This document shows, piece after piece, positions 23,282 through 35,832 of a DNA stretch of 64,000 nucleotides. The DNA is from Sphaerolaimus hirsutus (Eukaryota; Nematoda; Chromadorea; Monhysterida; Sphaerolaimidae). Numbering within the stretch: position 1 is the first letter of the stretch; the number at the start of each line of letters is the position of its first letter. The stretch spans positions 13,829,504-13,893,503 of the forward strand of contig OZ038460.1 of the NCBI GenBank assembly GCA_964036195.1, read 5' to 3'. The position numbers were made by a program, and so were the translations under genes. The notes under the pieces are model-generated. The model saw only the letters and a list, made by a program, of their open reading frames with translations. It had not been told where the DNA came from and searched no databases.

Positions 23282-25261
23282 GTGGTTAGTCAATTTGAGA
23301 AAGACGTGATGCTGCTTCTCAACGTCCATCTTACCATTGGTCCATTCCAGGCTGAGGAAAACTGTTGAGATCATGCGAATGTGCCACTTCATTTTGAGTT
23401 TGACAACTCTAGCTGCGGGGTCGATTCTGTCAATGGAGCATTGGTGCCACTGAAATCGTGCATCGGATGTGTCAACCTTCTTTGGCTATGCTATGACATT
23501 TTGTTCTGGGATTTCAGCTTTGCGACTAAATAGGTAGCTTTGAAAAATATGTCAACAATGAAAGTGAAAGCGAAAGTGGCCAGTGAAGTTGGGGCGAATG
23601 AACGTTGAGTGAAATGGCAAAAAGTGATCACAAGTGGCCAATTTGTTTGTCTAAGCCGAGCTCATGATGTCAACCAGGCGTGGGGGATGCGTCGCGGCGA
23701 CAAGTGCTTCAATGCGACAACCAGTCAGAACGCACGCGCGCATCACCCGCCGCGCAGTCGCCCCACGCACTTTTTGGCCCTATGTAGATTTATATTTCGT
23801 TGCGATTTCATAAAAACACTGGCCGCGCGATCCGAAGTTCAGTGGAAATGCATGGAAATGAGTCGCCTCTGACCCGCCGCCGAACATCATAAATGAAAAT
23901 TATTCGCCGCGGCGGAATGAGAATTGTATTGATTCAATGGATATCTGATCGGCGAGGGATGTGCACATTCTTTATCACATGCTCTATCTGTGTTTAGTTG
24001 TGTTTCAGGCGCGAGAAAAATAGCGTGTTTACAACTGTTTTTGTTGCAGTCGTGTTGAGTCGAGCCGTTCGCATTAGTCATGAGCTGGCGCGCACTACGA
24101 AAGAGCAACTTTTGCTTTCATTTGATTGCGTCATGCGTGCGAGATCGTTGTATTTGATTGCAATTACATTCGTGTAATGCATGTTGTTTGCGTGTAGAGG
24201 TCAATATCTGCAATGTTGTCGTTACAACAGCTTCTACTGCTATAATTTTCTGTTTGACATCCAGTGTGTAATTGTTGATCAAACGTGTTCTGAACTTCAT
24301 TTTGATTTGATAATGCCGCCAGGCATCAAATGCCCATCGAAGGGATCTTGTCTCGGTATTGGCAAGCTCTGTTATTTCCAAGCTAGAAAACATCGGTTTA
24401 GAAAAGTCATGGGTTTTCATGACGCGCTTTTATACCCCTTTTTTAACCCCTCTCAGTTAGAAACATGTTCCATGACAAACGGATGGCAAACGCAATGGGC
24501 AAACGAATTTGCAATGGGCACCGTTTCAAATACAAAGTCTTGGTGTTGTATGACAGGGTCCCATTGTAAGTAAAGAACCCCCCTGGGTTCATTCTGGTAA
24601 TGATAACTTTCCAGTGCATAAAAATGTATGAAAATATATCTTCCAACTTTTGCAGAATATAGCTCATCAGCACAAATACCTAGCTCAAAATTATGTCTCT
24701 GATTTTCATTATGGGGCAGGCTTTTTCCTTAAATTTAGTAGAAACATATGACTACTGGGGGAAATGTATGCAAGGGTTGCCAAAAGTGCCGGTCTGTTTG
24801 GATGTTATTGGAGCAGTATATTTTCTGAGCTATTAGTTTCGACAAAATTACTGGAATGTAATGTTGTAATCTTATAAGAACACTTCAGCTCTTGATATAT
24901 TATGAGTTTGAAATTTTCACGTTTTAATCTTGCAAAGAGCTACATAGTCGAAAGTGAAATAGCTTCTTGGGAACGCTGAGATATTGCAGCTTAATTTAGC
25001 ATGCCTACCTTGAATTACATATTATCCAGAAAATTGGTTTTGGGTATATTTTGGTATATGGGATTTTGGGATTTTAGCTCCACGTGAAGAATGCACCGCG
25101 TAAAAAAATGCTTTCGATCAGCAGGCGATCAACGAGGAAACGTGTCCATGGTTGGCGGTGGGTTGTGTTAGTTTAGGAATGTTGATGCAAATGCCTGATT
25201 TTTCTAAGACGTGCCAATATTTTCTTCTACATGGTGATAAATATAAAACAGGAGATGCGTC
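23282..25261. other. Intergenic DNA; GC-rich patch near 23680-23880
   Basis: No splice-supported exon was found. Positions 23680-23880 are CpG-rich and could hold the promoter and first exon of the minus-strand gene at 20426-22961, but nothing confirms that. The remainder is AT-rich. Confidence 0.35.
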
Positions 25262-26030
25262 TAGGGTTCAAACGATATATCGTATCGAATATCGGATATC
25301 GACCATTTTTTAATATCGAATATCGATATCGAAAATTTTGAAAAAATATCGAATATTGATATCGAAAATTTTGAAAAAATATCAAATATCGATATCGATT
25401 ATCGACCATTTTTTCGATATATCGAACCTGTATTGTGTCCCCAAATTTACTTTTCATTTACATTTTGAGATGTTTATGGTTGATCTGATGTGCTTATAGT
25501 ATTGTATTTGATGAGTAAAAGTACAGTATTTATAATGTCATTGTTGTTGGAGTGCTAAATCTGAAGCCAGAAAACGCTGATATACTTTTTTTTGCAACAT
25601 GCCCTTAAGCAATTAGGTTAGGATGAACTGTAATATCTACCAATTGTTATTTGTCTGATACACTTTGATTCATCATGTTTTTCTTCTATTTTCTACCATT
25701 GAGTGATGTAAAGCTTGTTAAAATCACTCGCACCATTCAAATTTCAGTAAAGAGATGATTAAACATGTGTGCAACCACATGAAAATACAATATGCCACTT
25801 GAAATATGCCTTGCTATACCAAAAGCATATCGCAATATCGAATATCGAAAATATCGAAATATCGAATATCGACCATTTTTCAATATCGAATATCGATATC
25901 GAGCTTCCATATCGTATCGATATCAAATATCGAGTTTCAGAAAAAAATATCGAATATCGAATATTGAAAATTTTGAAAAAATATCGAATATCGAATATCG
26001 ATATCGAAAAGTCATATCGTTTGAACCCTA
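25262..26030. mobile_element. hAT-like element, TAGGGTTCAAACG termini, ATCGAATATCG core
   Basis: The perfect 8-bp duplication is GATGCGTC (25254-25261 and 26031-26038). ATATCGAATATCGATATCG arrays fill 25275-25430 and 25830-26020 around a unique middle of about 400 bp. The middle is similar to that of 26325-27179, so the two are members of one subfamily. Confidence 0.9.
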
Positions 26031-26047
26031 GATGCGTCTGTTGGAAT

Positions 26048-27639
26048 TAGGGTTGGCAAGCGATTTTTTTTAAGCGATTTTTTTTTTTTTAATTCCGATC
26101 TTTTTAAAAAAAAATCGCAACCCCTGTACCGATTTTTTTAAAAAAAAATCGCTGGCAAAAATTTTGGTACTTAAGCCCTAGGTAAAATGCAAAAAATTTT
26201 GCGCGCAAGCGCGCAGTTTCAGATAAAAAATAACTTAATTTCTTGTTTTCACTGCTTATGCAGCAAATTTGGTCATGCAGCATCTTTTTCTGTATGCTTT
26301 TATGTGTGTAGCATAAACTATGAATAGGGTTCAAACGATATATCGTATCGAATATCGAATATCGGATATCGACCATTTTTTAATATCGAATATCGAATAT
26401 CGATATCGAAAATTTTGAAAAAATATCGAATATCGAATATCGATATCGAAAATTTTGAAAAAATATCGAATATCGATATCGAATATCGACCATATTTTCG
26501 ATATATCGAATCTGTATAATGTCCTTAATTAAGTTATTTTTGTTTTGAGATATTTGTGATTAATTTGATTTGCTTATAGTATCTAAGTTGATGAGTAAAA
26601 GTAAAGTACTTTATGTCGTCTTTGTTGGAGTGCTTACTCCACATTTCTTGTATTTGGCTTGGCCACATATTTACCTACTGAACTACCTACCTCAAATTTG
26701 AAGCCAGAAAATGCTGATATGCTGCTTTCTTGCAACATGCCCTTAATCAATTGGGTTATAAGTATGAATTGTAATATCTACCAATTTTTGTTTGTCTGAT
26801 ACAATTTGATTTGTCATGTTTTTTCTTCGATTTTCTCATTCTGACCATTGTAAACCTTGTTAAAATCAATTGTACTTTTCAGTAAAGAGATAATCAACCA
26901 TGTTTGCAACCATATGAAAATACAATATGCTGCTTGAAATATGCCTTGCTATACCAAAAGCTAAATATCGAATATCGAAAATATCGAAATATCGATATCG
27001 AATATCGATCATTTTTTAGTATCGAATATCGAATATCGATATCGAGGGTCCATATCGTATCGAATATCGATATCGAAAATTTTGAAAAAATATCGAATAT
27101 CGAATATCGATATCGAAAATTTTGAAAAAATATCGAATATCGAATATCGATATCGAAAAGTGATATCGTTTGAACCCTAACTATGAATCATTAGGGGAAG
27201 TATACACAGCTCTGTGATGTGATATCATCTCAAAAATCAATGCAAAGCCATTCATGTTCACTTCCAAAATGTTTTAGGCAGTGTTCTCAGTAAGAGCATG
27301 CATTTTCTACCAAGAAATTTGCAAATGGTCAATGAAATCTAATTCACACTGCAAATATAACAAATTATCCACCTTTAGAATTGAAAAAAAATGTTTCAAG
27401 CTTTTCCAAAGCCCTACAGGAGTTAGTTATACTTACACATAGGACATAACAGTACACAGAATATGATTTTATATGGCTTTTAAAGTTCATTTTTAGCCCC
27501 CTCAGGTTATTTAGACGAAAAATAGGGCTTATTTTGACTCCAGCGATTTTTTTTAATAAAAATCGATTTTTATTTAAAAAAATCGATTTTTTTAAAAAAA
27601 ATCGGGGTCGTTAAAAAAATCGATTTTTTTCCAACCCTA
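26048..27639. mobile_element. hAT-like element, TAGGGTTGGCAAGCGA terminus, host of a nested element
   Basis: Termini TAGGGTTGGCAAGCGATT and TTTTTTTCCAACCCTA are flanked by a perfect 8-bp duplication GTTGGAAT (26040-26047 and 27640-27647). Poly-T with AAAATCG words lies at both ends. The element at 26325-27179 is inserted inside it and is therefore younger. Confidence 0.85.
26325..27179. mobile_element. hAT-like element, TAGGGTTCAAACG termini, nested
   Basis: The perfect 8-bp duplication is ACTATGAA (26317-26324 and 27180-27187). Its ATCGAATATCG arrays and middle section resemble 25262-26030. Confidence 0.9.
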
Positions 27640-27647
27640 GTTGGAAT

Positions 27648-28120
27648 ATCCCCACAACCACAAACGGCCGTTCCTGTTAAATACCGCGTGGAAAAAATGT
27701 TTCACGAATTAGTCTTATTTCACGATCTGGGCTACCTTTTACACCGAAATTATATACACAATAAATAATGAAACGCAATTAGGATACCATGTTTTTGGTT
27801 TTTGTTGTTATCCCCCCAATCGGTAACCCACAAGTACTGTCCCAACAATTCTGGAACTGACTAAGTGAAGTTCACTATAGCAGCCAGATGGTGCAAAAAC
27901 GGTGCGAAAAAAAAAAAATTTACATTGCTAAATTGCCCGTGATTGATTGCCCGTCTACCCTGGCGAATTCCATTGCTAGTACAACAGCCGCACAAACGCA
28001 CCGCTGAAATTGTTGCATATTTAAATAAAATAGATAGCTTGCAGTGTGTAAGGACACGCTGGCGAAATTTTCCTTCTTGAACAATAAATTGTTTGAGGAA
28101 AAATTGTGGTAAAACAGAGC
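27648..28120. other. AT-rich intergenic DNA
   Basis: No exon and no clean repeat boundary is visible. Confidence 0.35.
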
Positions 28121-28541
28121 CGTATTCAGGGGGGCTGCAGCCCCCCCCCCCCCCCTTCCCGGGTCGAGACCAGAAAGTGACCGGAAAATCCGACTTTTTC
28201 AACGTCAGCGTAAAAAAATTTGCGCGCAATCTCGCATTTTTCACCACACATAAGGTATTATCATCAGATTTGCTCCATGTGGCTTAAAATCGTTATAAAT
28301 ACACTGAATGGTGAGCTTTTTTCTGCATTTGTATGTATATTTACATAGGTACATATACAGCGTTCCATGGCGCTGGCGCCAACGCCAATTGCGCCATGGC
28401 GTGGCGCCTACTAATGGCGGCAGCGCCATGACCACATTCCGCCATTCTGTAGGTAAAATTTTAGGTGGGGGGCTGAGCCCCCCCCCCCGCTCGCCGGCCT
28501 CCATAAACAAGAAGCCCCCCGCTCAAAAATCCTGGATTTTC
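28121..28541. mobile_element. Degenerate CGTATCCAGG-family element with GCGCCA core
   Basis: CGTATTCAGGGGGGCTGCAG at the left and AAAATCCTGGAT at the right resemble the ends of 2636-3082. The interior at 28365-28440 has the same GGCGCC and GCGCCA words as that element. Confidence 0.5.
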
Positions 28542-28559
28542 CCTGTGGTAAAATGTCTC

Positions 28560-28700
28560 AAAAATTGCTCCAGATTGGTAGATAGCTGGGCGATTTGGGG
28601 GGGGGGGCTCAGGGGATAGTAGCCAAAAAAATCCTCCGGGATAGATAGCTGTGCGATTTGGATGGGTAGCAACCCCCCGCCCACCCCCCCTTTTCTACCG
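28560..28700. repeat. GATAGATAGCTG-family repeat
   Basis: Two copies of GATAGATAGCTG with nearby G/C homopolymers. The same phrase occurs at 33960, 45290 and 46235, marking a dispersed family whose ends I could not define. Confidence 0.4.
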
Positions 28701-28731
28701 GTGCCCTAAAGTCATTTGCCGTTGCCGACAG

Positions 28732-29739
28732 TACGGTTAACACGAGATTGCTGCCTCGGTCTCGGTCTCGACAAAATATCGAGACTATACGGTCTCGGTA
28801 TCGACACTTGGTCTCAATCCAAAAATAAAAATTTCAGTCTCGGTCCGCGGTATTGGCACTGTTGCCGCCTGCTACCTTTTCGATTGCAACAATTTGTCAC
28901 CTTTAACGGTTGGTGCCCTCTCTCTGCTGTGCCATTTTCCCGGTGCTTCTCTATAACAATTCAAATGTCACATCACACTCTCGCCCGTCTTGAAGTATAC
29001 AATTGAGGCGTCCAATTCTAAAAGTCGACAAGTCCAAAATATGAAAATTTCGAGTTAGGCCCGGAAACGTCATCTGGTGCTACTGCTGCACATTTTTCAT
29101 TATTTTCCATAAATTTTTTGACCTCACATGCCCATATGGCAAAGTGCCAAATTTGACATATTTGGGGAAAAATGCAAAAAGTTTGGGCAAGAAGTCGACA
29201 AGTCCACTTATTTAGTTTTGGGCTTAAAGGCGACAAGTCCATCCTCCGCTTCCTTTTTTTATGGGAAAAAAACGCAAGAAATGTGATAAGTCCACTATGG
29301 AAACCGATTTCTAGAAGGCGACAAGTCCATAATTTTCCCATAAGGCAGCATCGGCTTCCCCGGGAACAAAAATGTTCTCGCGTGCAAGAAGGCGACAAGT
29401 CCATTTCCCTCCCCGAAACAGTTTTGCTCGGACCGAATGGAATTTTATGAACATCCCATTTTTCACACAGACGTTGAGAGCATGGGCTAAAAATTTGACA
29501 CTTTATTGTCAACATATGGAACTTTATGAGAGAGCCAAATTGGACATGCACCACGGGCCTGGAATTGGATCTGAAACTTAAAATGCGATTTACTCAAAAT
29601 CACATTTTATGGACTTGTCGACTTTTACAATTAGACGCCTCAAATGTCAGTTATGGTTATGATTTCGGTCGCGGTGTCATAAAATTTAGAATGTCAGTCG
29701 CAGTCTCGGTCTCGAAAAGCCAGTCTCGCGTGAACCCTT
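28732..29739. mobile_element. GGTCTCGG-core element with a nested insertion
   Basis: The left GGTTAACACGAGA and right TCTCGCGTGAACCC are imperfect inverted ends. GGTCTCGGTCTCG words occur at 28755-28850 and 29660-29720. Layout matches the TAGGGTTCAAACG elements, but a target duplication was not confirmed. Positions 29005-29641 are a separate insertion. Confidence 0.45.
29005..29641. mobile_element. Inverted-repeat element with dispersed CGACAAGTCCA motifs
   Basis: Ends GAGGCGTCCAATTCTAAAAG and TTTTACAATTAGACGCCTC are inverted copies. Inside, CGACAAGTCCA or a close variant recurs at about 29025, 29190, 29231, 29311 and 29390, and inverted near 29610. Confidence 0.6.
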
Positions 29740-29741
29740 GA

Positions 29742-30055
29742 TTTACCCTTCAACAGAACCCCATACGGTTCCAATGGACGGAGACTCCTCCTGGCCCATT
29801 CCAAGCATGCCGTATACTACACCTGATGTCTGGCTATGGTGTGCCTTGTCAGCTCTAGTATTTAGCATGTAAATAGTTTGGTATCCACTATCGTTTAAGT
29901 CTAATAAAACTACAGGGGGTAAATACGTATGTTGGATAATGTACACACATTTTATTTTCATGGAATCAAAGAAAATTTATAATAAACAAGAAATAATATC
30001 AGGTGTCAACAGGGATATGAATGGGGTTATAAACGGGGTATGAGATATATAGAAA
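29742..30055. other. Intergenic DNA
   Basis: No exon or repeat boundary is visible. Confidence 0.3.
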
Positions 30056-30259
30056 TAGTGGTGTAAAAGCGCCATGGCGCTTTTGGCGCTTGGCGCTTGG
30101 CGCCATGCCCTTGGAAAGCGCCATGGCGCCTTTGGCGCTTGGCGCTATTTTCGCCTGGCGCCAGGAACAAAATGCCTGGCGCTTGGCGCTGGGGGTCGAT
30201 AAAGCGCCATGGCGATTTTGGCGCTTGGCACTCAAGTTCTGACGCTTTTCACATCACTA
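30056..30259. mobile_element. hAT-like element with AGCGCCATGGCGC core
   Basis: Ends TAGTGGTGTAAAAGCGCC and CGCTTTTCACATCACTA; flanks TATAGAAA/TATATGAA match at 6 of 8. The core is TTGGCGCTTGGCGC and AGCGCCATGGCGC repeats, as at 32198-32521. Confidence 0.6.
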
Positions 30260-31125
30260 TATATGAATTGACAATTTCCAGGTAAATGTATGTTTTTCCA
30301 AAACTGCCACACAAATTAATGTGATTTGATCTTATAAATGGCTAGCTTCTCATAAGGTGTGTTCTTATAGTTACAGAGCATCAGAATTTTCATTTCTAAA
30401 ATCATTCAACATAAAAATGGGTCTTTTCTCTGGTGAAATGGTCAGTTAACATTTGATTTATCGGCCGCAATCCACTGCCTCCCCTCCTATAAATATACAA
30501 GTTTTTGCCCAGCTATAAAACGACACCCATCCACATGTAATACGTTCTTACATAGGTATATTTATTCTGTACGTTTATGTAGGTGGACTGACACCTGACA
30601 ACTTTCTCGTGGAATTGCCACTAGTTTTTCTTTTCAAAAAGAATGTTTCATCCACGTTAGCAACAGAGACTTTAATGGTACGGTTTGCCAAATACTAGGG
30701 GCACAGGTTTTCAATGGATGTATTTACAATTTTTGTGACCTGTCATTTCTGCCATATAATACCAGTTTTTTTTAAGTTTGATATTTTCCAACGGTGCGAT
30801 ATCTATTTATGTCAAAGTCAATTAATGGGCATTGCTCTGATTTTTCACTCCTCCCTGCAATCAGTTCTGTTTTTATATGCGTTGGAAATCAATTTTCAAA
30901 ACGCCCGCGTCTGCGTTCAAAGAGTTCACCCGATATTCGATTTTATTTATCAGATAAAAAACCGTCGATTGATTGGAAAATGGCTGCCGTAGATAACTTT
31001 TTCCGAATGTTGCGGATTCGCTCTTAACAGATTCCGATTCTGCGTACCGTAAATCCTGTAATAGCCTCAAGGGGAATCATTTTTTCGACAGAATTTTTCA
31101 GAAGACAAATATTTTTTGTAATGGC
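30260..31125. other. Intergenic DNA
   Basis: AT-rich; no supported exon. Confidence 0.3.
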
Positions 31126-31320
31126 CCTGCGCACACTAGTTTTCACACGTAATTTGGAAAACTCATAAATGAGCTTTGAACTTGTTTGAGTTTTCCACAA
31201 TGAGTCATTTTTAATCTCCGTCAACTGTAGTTGACGGCCACCTCATTGTAGAAAACTCAAATGCGTTCTAAGCTCATTTGTGAGTTTTCGAAATTGCCTG
31301 TGAAAACTAGTGTGCGCAGG
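31126..31320. repeat. Palindromic MITE, CCTGCGCACACTAG ends
   Basis: CCTGCGCACACTAGTTTTCAC pairs with GTGAAAACTAGTGTGCGCAGG in trimmed form, with inner pairing through GAGTTTTCCACAATGAG and a centre at GTCAACTGTAGTTGAC. Related to 14848-14950. Confidence 0.6.
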
Positions 31321-31344
31321 CTCAATGTGACATTTTTCCTACCC

Positions 31345-31432
31345 ATAAGAGTAGGGGAGTTATTCGAGGGAAGGAGTTATTTTTTCCTCACTCAGCAAAC
31401 AGGGGGAGGGGGACTTAATTGAGGATTTACGG
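31345..31432. repeat. Fragment of the ATTCGAGG / G-run family
   Basis: GGGGAGTTATTCGAGGG and GAGGATTTACGGTA match the element at 1345-1778. Confidence 0.45.
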
Positions 31433-31879
31433 TAATTACTCCCACTGCAATAGCTCTGGCGGCATATTTTCAAAAAAATGTTGTCGCCCGCTGCCAGTAG
31501 CCACCAACCACATGGCAGCGGTTGCTTCCTTTGCGCAATTTTATGACTCATTTTATAGACTTTTATTGTGCATATGTTTTCTTAGGTTCCTATGAAAACG
31601 GTTGGCTTTGTGGTTTTTGATGGCGTTTTCGGAACTTTACGTTGAACTAAAGATGAACTTAACGTACAGATTTTTTATCATATTCATTTTTGAGTAATTT
31701 TTCAGTCACGTGTCGCAAAGGATAATACATCGCATGACACAAAATAAAAGATTATATAAAGATTTTTGTGACCGAAAATCATTAAGCATTTCTCACCTTG
31801 ATAGTAGTTGTATTGATTACGGAGTGCTGGCGCGGTGTCACCGTGCTGGGTGATAACTTTTCGAACAGCGCACCGCGTT

Positions 31880-32092
31880 GGCGGCCCGCACACTAGTTGA
31901 CACAAGTGTGTCAACTGGTCTGTGTCAACTCATATTTCGGCTTCACGTGTCGCAGACCTTACCCCAAATGCGCATGCGGCAATGTTGGAAAAAAAATTTA
32001 CGCCAAGTGCATTGCAAGATCGCTCTGCGACACGTGAAGCCGACATCTTAGTTGACACAGACACACGTGTGCCAGTTAATGTGGGGGCCGCC
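31880..32092. repeat. Inverted-repeat element, CACACTAGTTGACA family
   Basis: GCACACTAGTTGACACAAG begins it and a degenerate mirror ends it; inner pairing of CGGCTTCACGTGTCGCAGA and CTCTGCGACACGTGAAGCCG in trimmed form is nearly perfect. Confidence 0.6.
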
Positions 32093-32197
32093 ATTGTCAT
32101 TTTATCTATTTGTTTATGCATAGGTAAATACTATTTATGTAGTAAAACAGTTTTCTTTATGACATGGAAACAGTTAACATCATGTAAACGTGGCGAC

Positions 32198-32521
32198 TAG
32201 TGATGGAAAAAGCGCCATGGCGCTTTTCCGTATCCCAACGCCAAGCGCCAACGGCGCCTGAGCTAAATGGCGCCAAGCGCCAGAAGCGCCATGGCGCTTT
32301 TTGCTTTGGCGCTCGCGCCAGGCGCCAGCGCCTGGCATTTTGTTCCTGGCGCCAGGTAAAAATAGCGCCAAGCGCCAAAAGCGCTATGGCGCTTTTTATG
32401 GGTGTGGCGCCAAGCGCCATTGGCGCCACTGTAAAGTAGCGCCAAGCGCCAAAAGCGCCATGGCGTTTTTTCCTTTGGCGCTAGCGCCAGGCACCACCGG
32501 CATCGCGCTTTTCCATCACTA
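32198..32521. mobile_element. hAT-like element with GCGCCA array core
   Basis: Termini TAGTGATGGAAAAAGCGCC and GCGCTTTTCCATCACTA; flanks GTGGCGAC/GTTGTGAC match at 6 of 8. The core is dense GCGCCAAGCGCCA and AGCGCCATGGCGC. Confidence 0.65.
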
Positions 32522-32794
32522 GTTGTGACATAATATTCTACTGCATAATCAAAGCATCACATTCAGCCCGCACCGCCGCTGCATACTTCTCTGCGTTTCT
32601 TATCAACTGACTTATCATTACCAATCATGTCAATTACTAACAACCAGTCTGTGGTCACTTTATTCGGAATATTTTCCACGCATTTCCAGTGTTCGAAAAA
32701 ATTCTCCAGGCTTTTACTTTGAATCTATCCGTCGTAGCTTCATGCGTGTCGCGTGATGCTGATTACCTTCCCACCTCGTATATGTGTCTTTCAA

Positions 32795-32945
32795 TACTCC
32801 CCGCGAATACCCCCCCGCGAATACCCCCCCCCCGAAAATACCCCCTCAGCGAATACCCCCAACCCGTGAATATTCCCCCCCCCCCGCCGCGAATACCCCC
32901 AACCCGTGAATATTCCCCCCCCCGCGAATACCCCCCCAACCCCTT
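32795..32945. repeat. C-rich GCGAATACCCCC microsatellite
   Basis: Imperfect tandem copies of CGCGAATACCCCC and CCGTGAATATTCCCCC. Confidence 0.7.
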
Positions 32946-33947
32946 CGAGAGTTTGTTAACGGAAAACAGCGATAATCGTCGATCTACCTGTGCACAGTAA
33001 CACTGGGGCAACTCTGTGCAAGCGTCGACGAGCGCGTCATTTTGGGGACATTTCCACGGCTGGCACGAGGCATTCGTGGCTGGCAGACGCGACGCCGCTC
33101 ATGTGCAACTGCGCCGGCGGCGCGCAGATTTTCCCTTTTCTCGTGCCGCGCGGCGCATTAATAAAGCGGACAGCTGACATTTGGGTTATGTATTAGCTGG
33201 CAGTTTCTCGGCTTTTATATGTTTACGTTGATCATTGGCGGGGATTGCGATATTTACGGCCGCCGGGTTTGAGGGGTCGGCTTAAGATAGACCCATGAAC
33301 ACTTTCCCAGCTGTGGCGCCATTTCTGCAGTGGTGGGTTTTTGTTACCGGCCCACTTACTTTCTCGGGCCGCATTACTCACCCCCAATGTGGCATTGTGA
33401 ACACGTGCCCAAGATGAAGTGTTCTGGTTGTATTTTGCTGCAGCTAGGAGGTTTTAATCTGACCCATCCCATCATGCACGCGCTTTTGTCAACCACCGGA
33501 CGTTGTGTATCTTTTTACATATTTTTCTCCATTCCATTGTGTACCGTTCTTTGTTGCGAAGTCAGTCCCCGGCGGCAAGTGATCAATATCTTTGCACTCA
33601 GCAAGCATACCGATTTCTCGAGCGGTTGTAAACTAGTAGTTTTCGCGGTTTATTTATTACAATCGATTAACATTTTTTTATAGTGATGAGTAATCGCGTG
33701 AAATGTTGCGCAGCCTTTACACCTTCATTTCCTTCAAGTTCGTTCACCAAATTGGTCGTTTTCCTTTTTACAAGAATTATTTACTTCCCTATGCCGTGTC
33801 GCGTCATCCAGTACGTAGTTCTGTGATGCATTTATACACAGATGTATATTCGGGGTTTGCGACGGCCGAGTGTGATCATTCTGACATACATCCACACTGA
33901 CATAACATTAAACTGGCGTGCCTGCAGAGGTCTTCTAGATTTTGACC
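32946..33947. other. Intergenic DNA
   Basis: GC-richer at 33000-33160, but no reading frame with both splice signals and exon-like codon use was found. Confidence 0.3.
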
Positions 33948-34140
33948 CTCCATGTGTCTGGGATAGATAGATAGCTGGAAAAAATTTGGGGGGGGTTGTG
34001 GGAGGGGTTGCGGGTAGGGTGGCAGAATTTACCATACCATACTGTACCACATTTTTGGGAAATTTACCGTATTGTTTACCGCACTTTTAGTAATTTATTG
34101 TACCATACCGCATACCGCACTTGATTTACCACAGAAAATG
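33948..34140. repeat. GATAGATAGCTG repeat followed by a truncated TAGGGTGGCA element
   Basis: TAGGGTGGCAGAATTTACC starts at 34015 and matches the right end of 11111-11648 read in reverse. ACCATACC and ACCGCA words follow. No right end is visible. Confidence 0.45.
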
Positions 34141-35091
34141 CAGTAAATTTTACTAAGATGGACCTTAAATATGGCAATTTATTGATGAACATTAATTTAG
34201 TGTTCTGAAAAAAATTTGCATGCAAGCACGCAAATTTAACAAATTATTTTCCTGCTTGAAGTCCTTCCATTTCTGCATGCACAATTGTTATAAGTCATGA
34301 TTTACATTAGTATAATGTGCTTTATGAAATCAAGCCATGTGCTTCACGATGCTCTTAAAGTGTGAAACATCACCCTTAATGTATTTACTTTTTATTTTGA
34401 GCTTATTTGTTGCAGTGATATGTTTTGATGTTATTATGTTTATTAGTACACATATTTATTTTTGGGGTGACTTGGATTAGTGGTGAACTAAATTGATTAG
34501 TAGAAGCCAATTAATTATGGCCCACAATTATATATTTCAGCTTTTATTGTGGTAATCAAATAGTTAAGGCATTAGTTAACGACCAGGAAATCATACAAAT
34601 TGATTAGAACCATCAAAATCTGAATTCCTGTTGGCTCACAAAATCTAGCCAATTTTCCACTAAAATCACAAGTGAAGTCTGTCCTAAAATGCGGGCAGAA
34701 AACGAAAATCAAATGATTCATACCTATTCAAAATAGGTGAGATTTACATAAAGGAAATGCATCTAAATACAAAGACATTCCTGGTGCCAGATAGCAAAAT
34801 ATAAATTTACCTACATGGCTAGAAAAGTATTAGGCAGTGGTGGGGAATCAATAAAATGTGTTACATATACAACAACATATGGTTATATACTCATTTTCAA
34901 CTATTGTCACCAACTTTCAGCTATTTTTCACCCACTTTTGACAATTTTTTCTCCATTTCTTCCTTCTACACATTGAATAAGCCCCTACATTTTGGGTAAT
35001 GTAATTTTATGCCATCATACTGTTATTGTGTTCTAAAGTCCATTTATCAGATTGTGTAATTGAATTTGGTGGCAATTAATCAACTAAGGGT
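34141..35091. other. AT-rich intergenic DNA
   Basis: No exon or repeat boundary was found. Confidence 0.3.
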
Positions 35092-35832
35092 TGTCTGTAG
35101 GTCCCATTTTTTAGGTCCCACCTCAGAAACGGGGGGGCTGCAACTAGGGTGTCAAATTTCCATTTTCCGTTTCCGTATTCCGCAGGCAATTATTTTCCGT
35201 TTTCCGTTCCGTTTTCCGGCTGCTGAAATTTTTTTTTCCGTTTTCCGGCAACTTTTTTTTCCGTTTCCGTTTTTCCGGCTCATTTTCCGTTTTCCGACTA
35301 AATTTTTAGTTTTTCTGCTTTTTTTCCATTTTCCACCTCAATTTCCAGTTTTTCCGCTTTTTTCCATTTTCCGCCTCAATTTTCCATTTTTCCACCTCAT
35401 TTTACCTTTTTCTGGCTCAACTTTCTTTTTTCTGATCAGCCAAACTGTTAAAAATTCATGCATATTGTCAATGATGTCAAAAAATTTCTGTTTCCAGCAA
35501 AATTACTGCAAATTTTTTCCACTTCCAGCAAAATTTTAGCAAATTTTACCCGTTTTCCGGCAAAATTTCAGCAAGTTTTTCCATTTCCGTGCAAATTTGA
35601 TTTTTCCGTTTCCGTTTTTCCGGCCTCTTTTTCCGTTTTCCGTTTTCCGGCCACTTAAATTTTTTTCCGTTTCCGTTTCCGTTTTCCGCCAAGTGCAAAT
35701 TTTTAGCCGTTTTCCGTTCCGTTTTCCGGCCGCTGAAATTTTTTTTCCATTTCCGTTTCCGTTTTCCGTAAAAAAAAATTTTTGACACCCTAGCTGCAAC
35801 CCCCCACCCCCCTGAATACGTCCTTGTGTCTT
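35092..35832. mobile_element. CGTATCCAGG-family element split by a younger insertion
   Basis: TTTTTTAGGTCCCACC with GGGGGGGCTGCAAC on the left and CTGCAACCCCCC with GAATACGTCCTTG on the right match the end of the 2636-3082 family. The element at 35145-35792 sits inside. Confidence 0.5.
35145..35792. mobile_element. hAT-like element, TAGGGTGTCAAA terminus, TTTTCCG core
   Basis: Termini TAGGGTGTCAAATTT and AATTTTTGACACCCTA are flanked by a perfect 8-bp duplication GCTGCAAC (35137-35144 and 35793-35800). TTTTCCGTTTCCG arrays lie on both sides in the same orientation, with a GCAAAATTTTAGC-rich middle. Confidence 0.9.

Noticed and set aside
23680-23880. CpG-rich patch as a host exon
   Set aside because: No frame with splice sites and codon bias; at most a promoter region.
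25790-27125. Open frames rich in IEYRYR
   Set aside because: Translations of ATCGAATATCG arrays in hAT-like elements.
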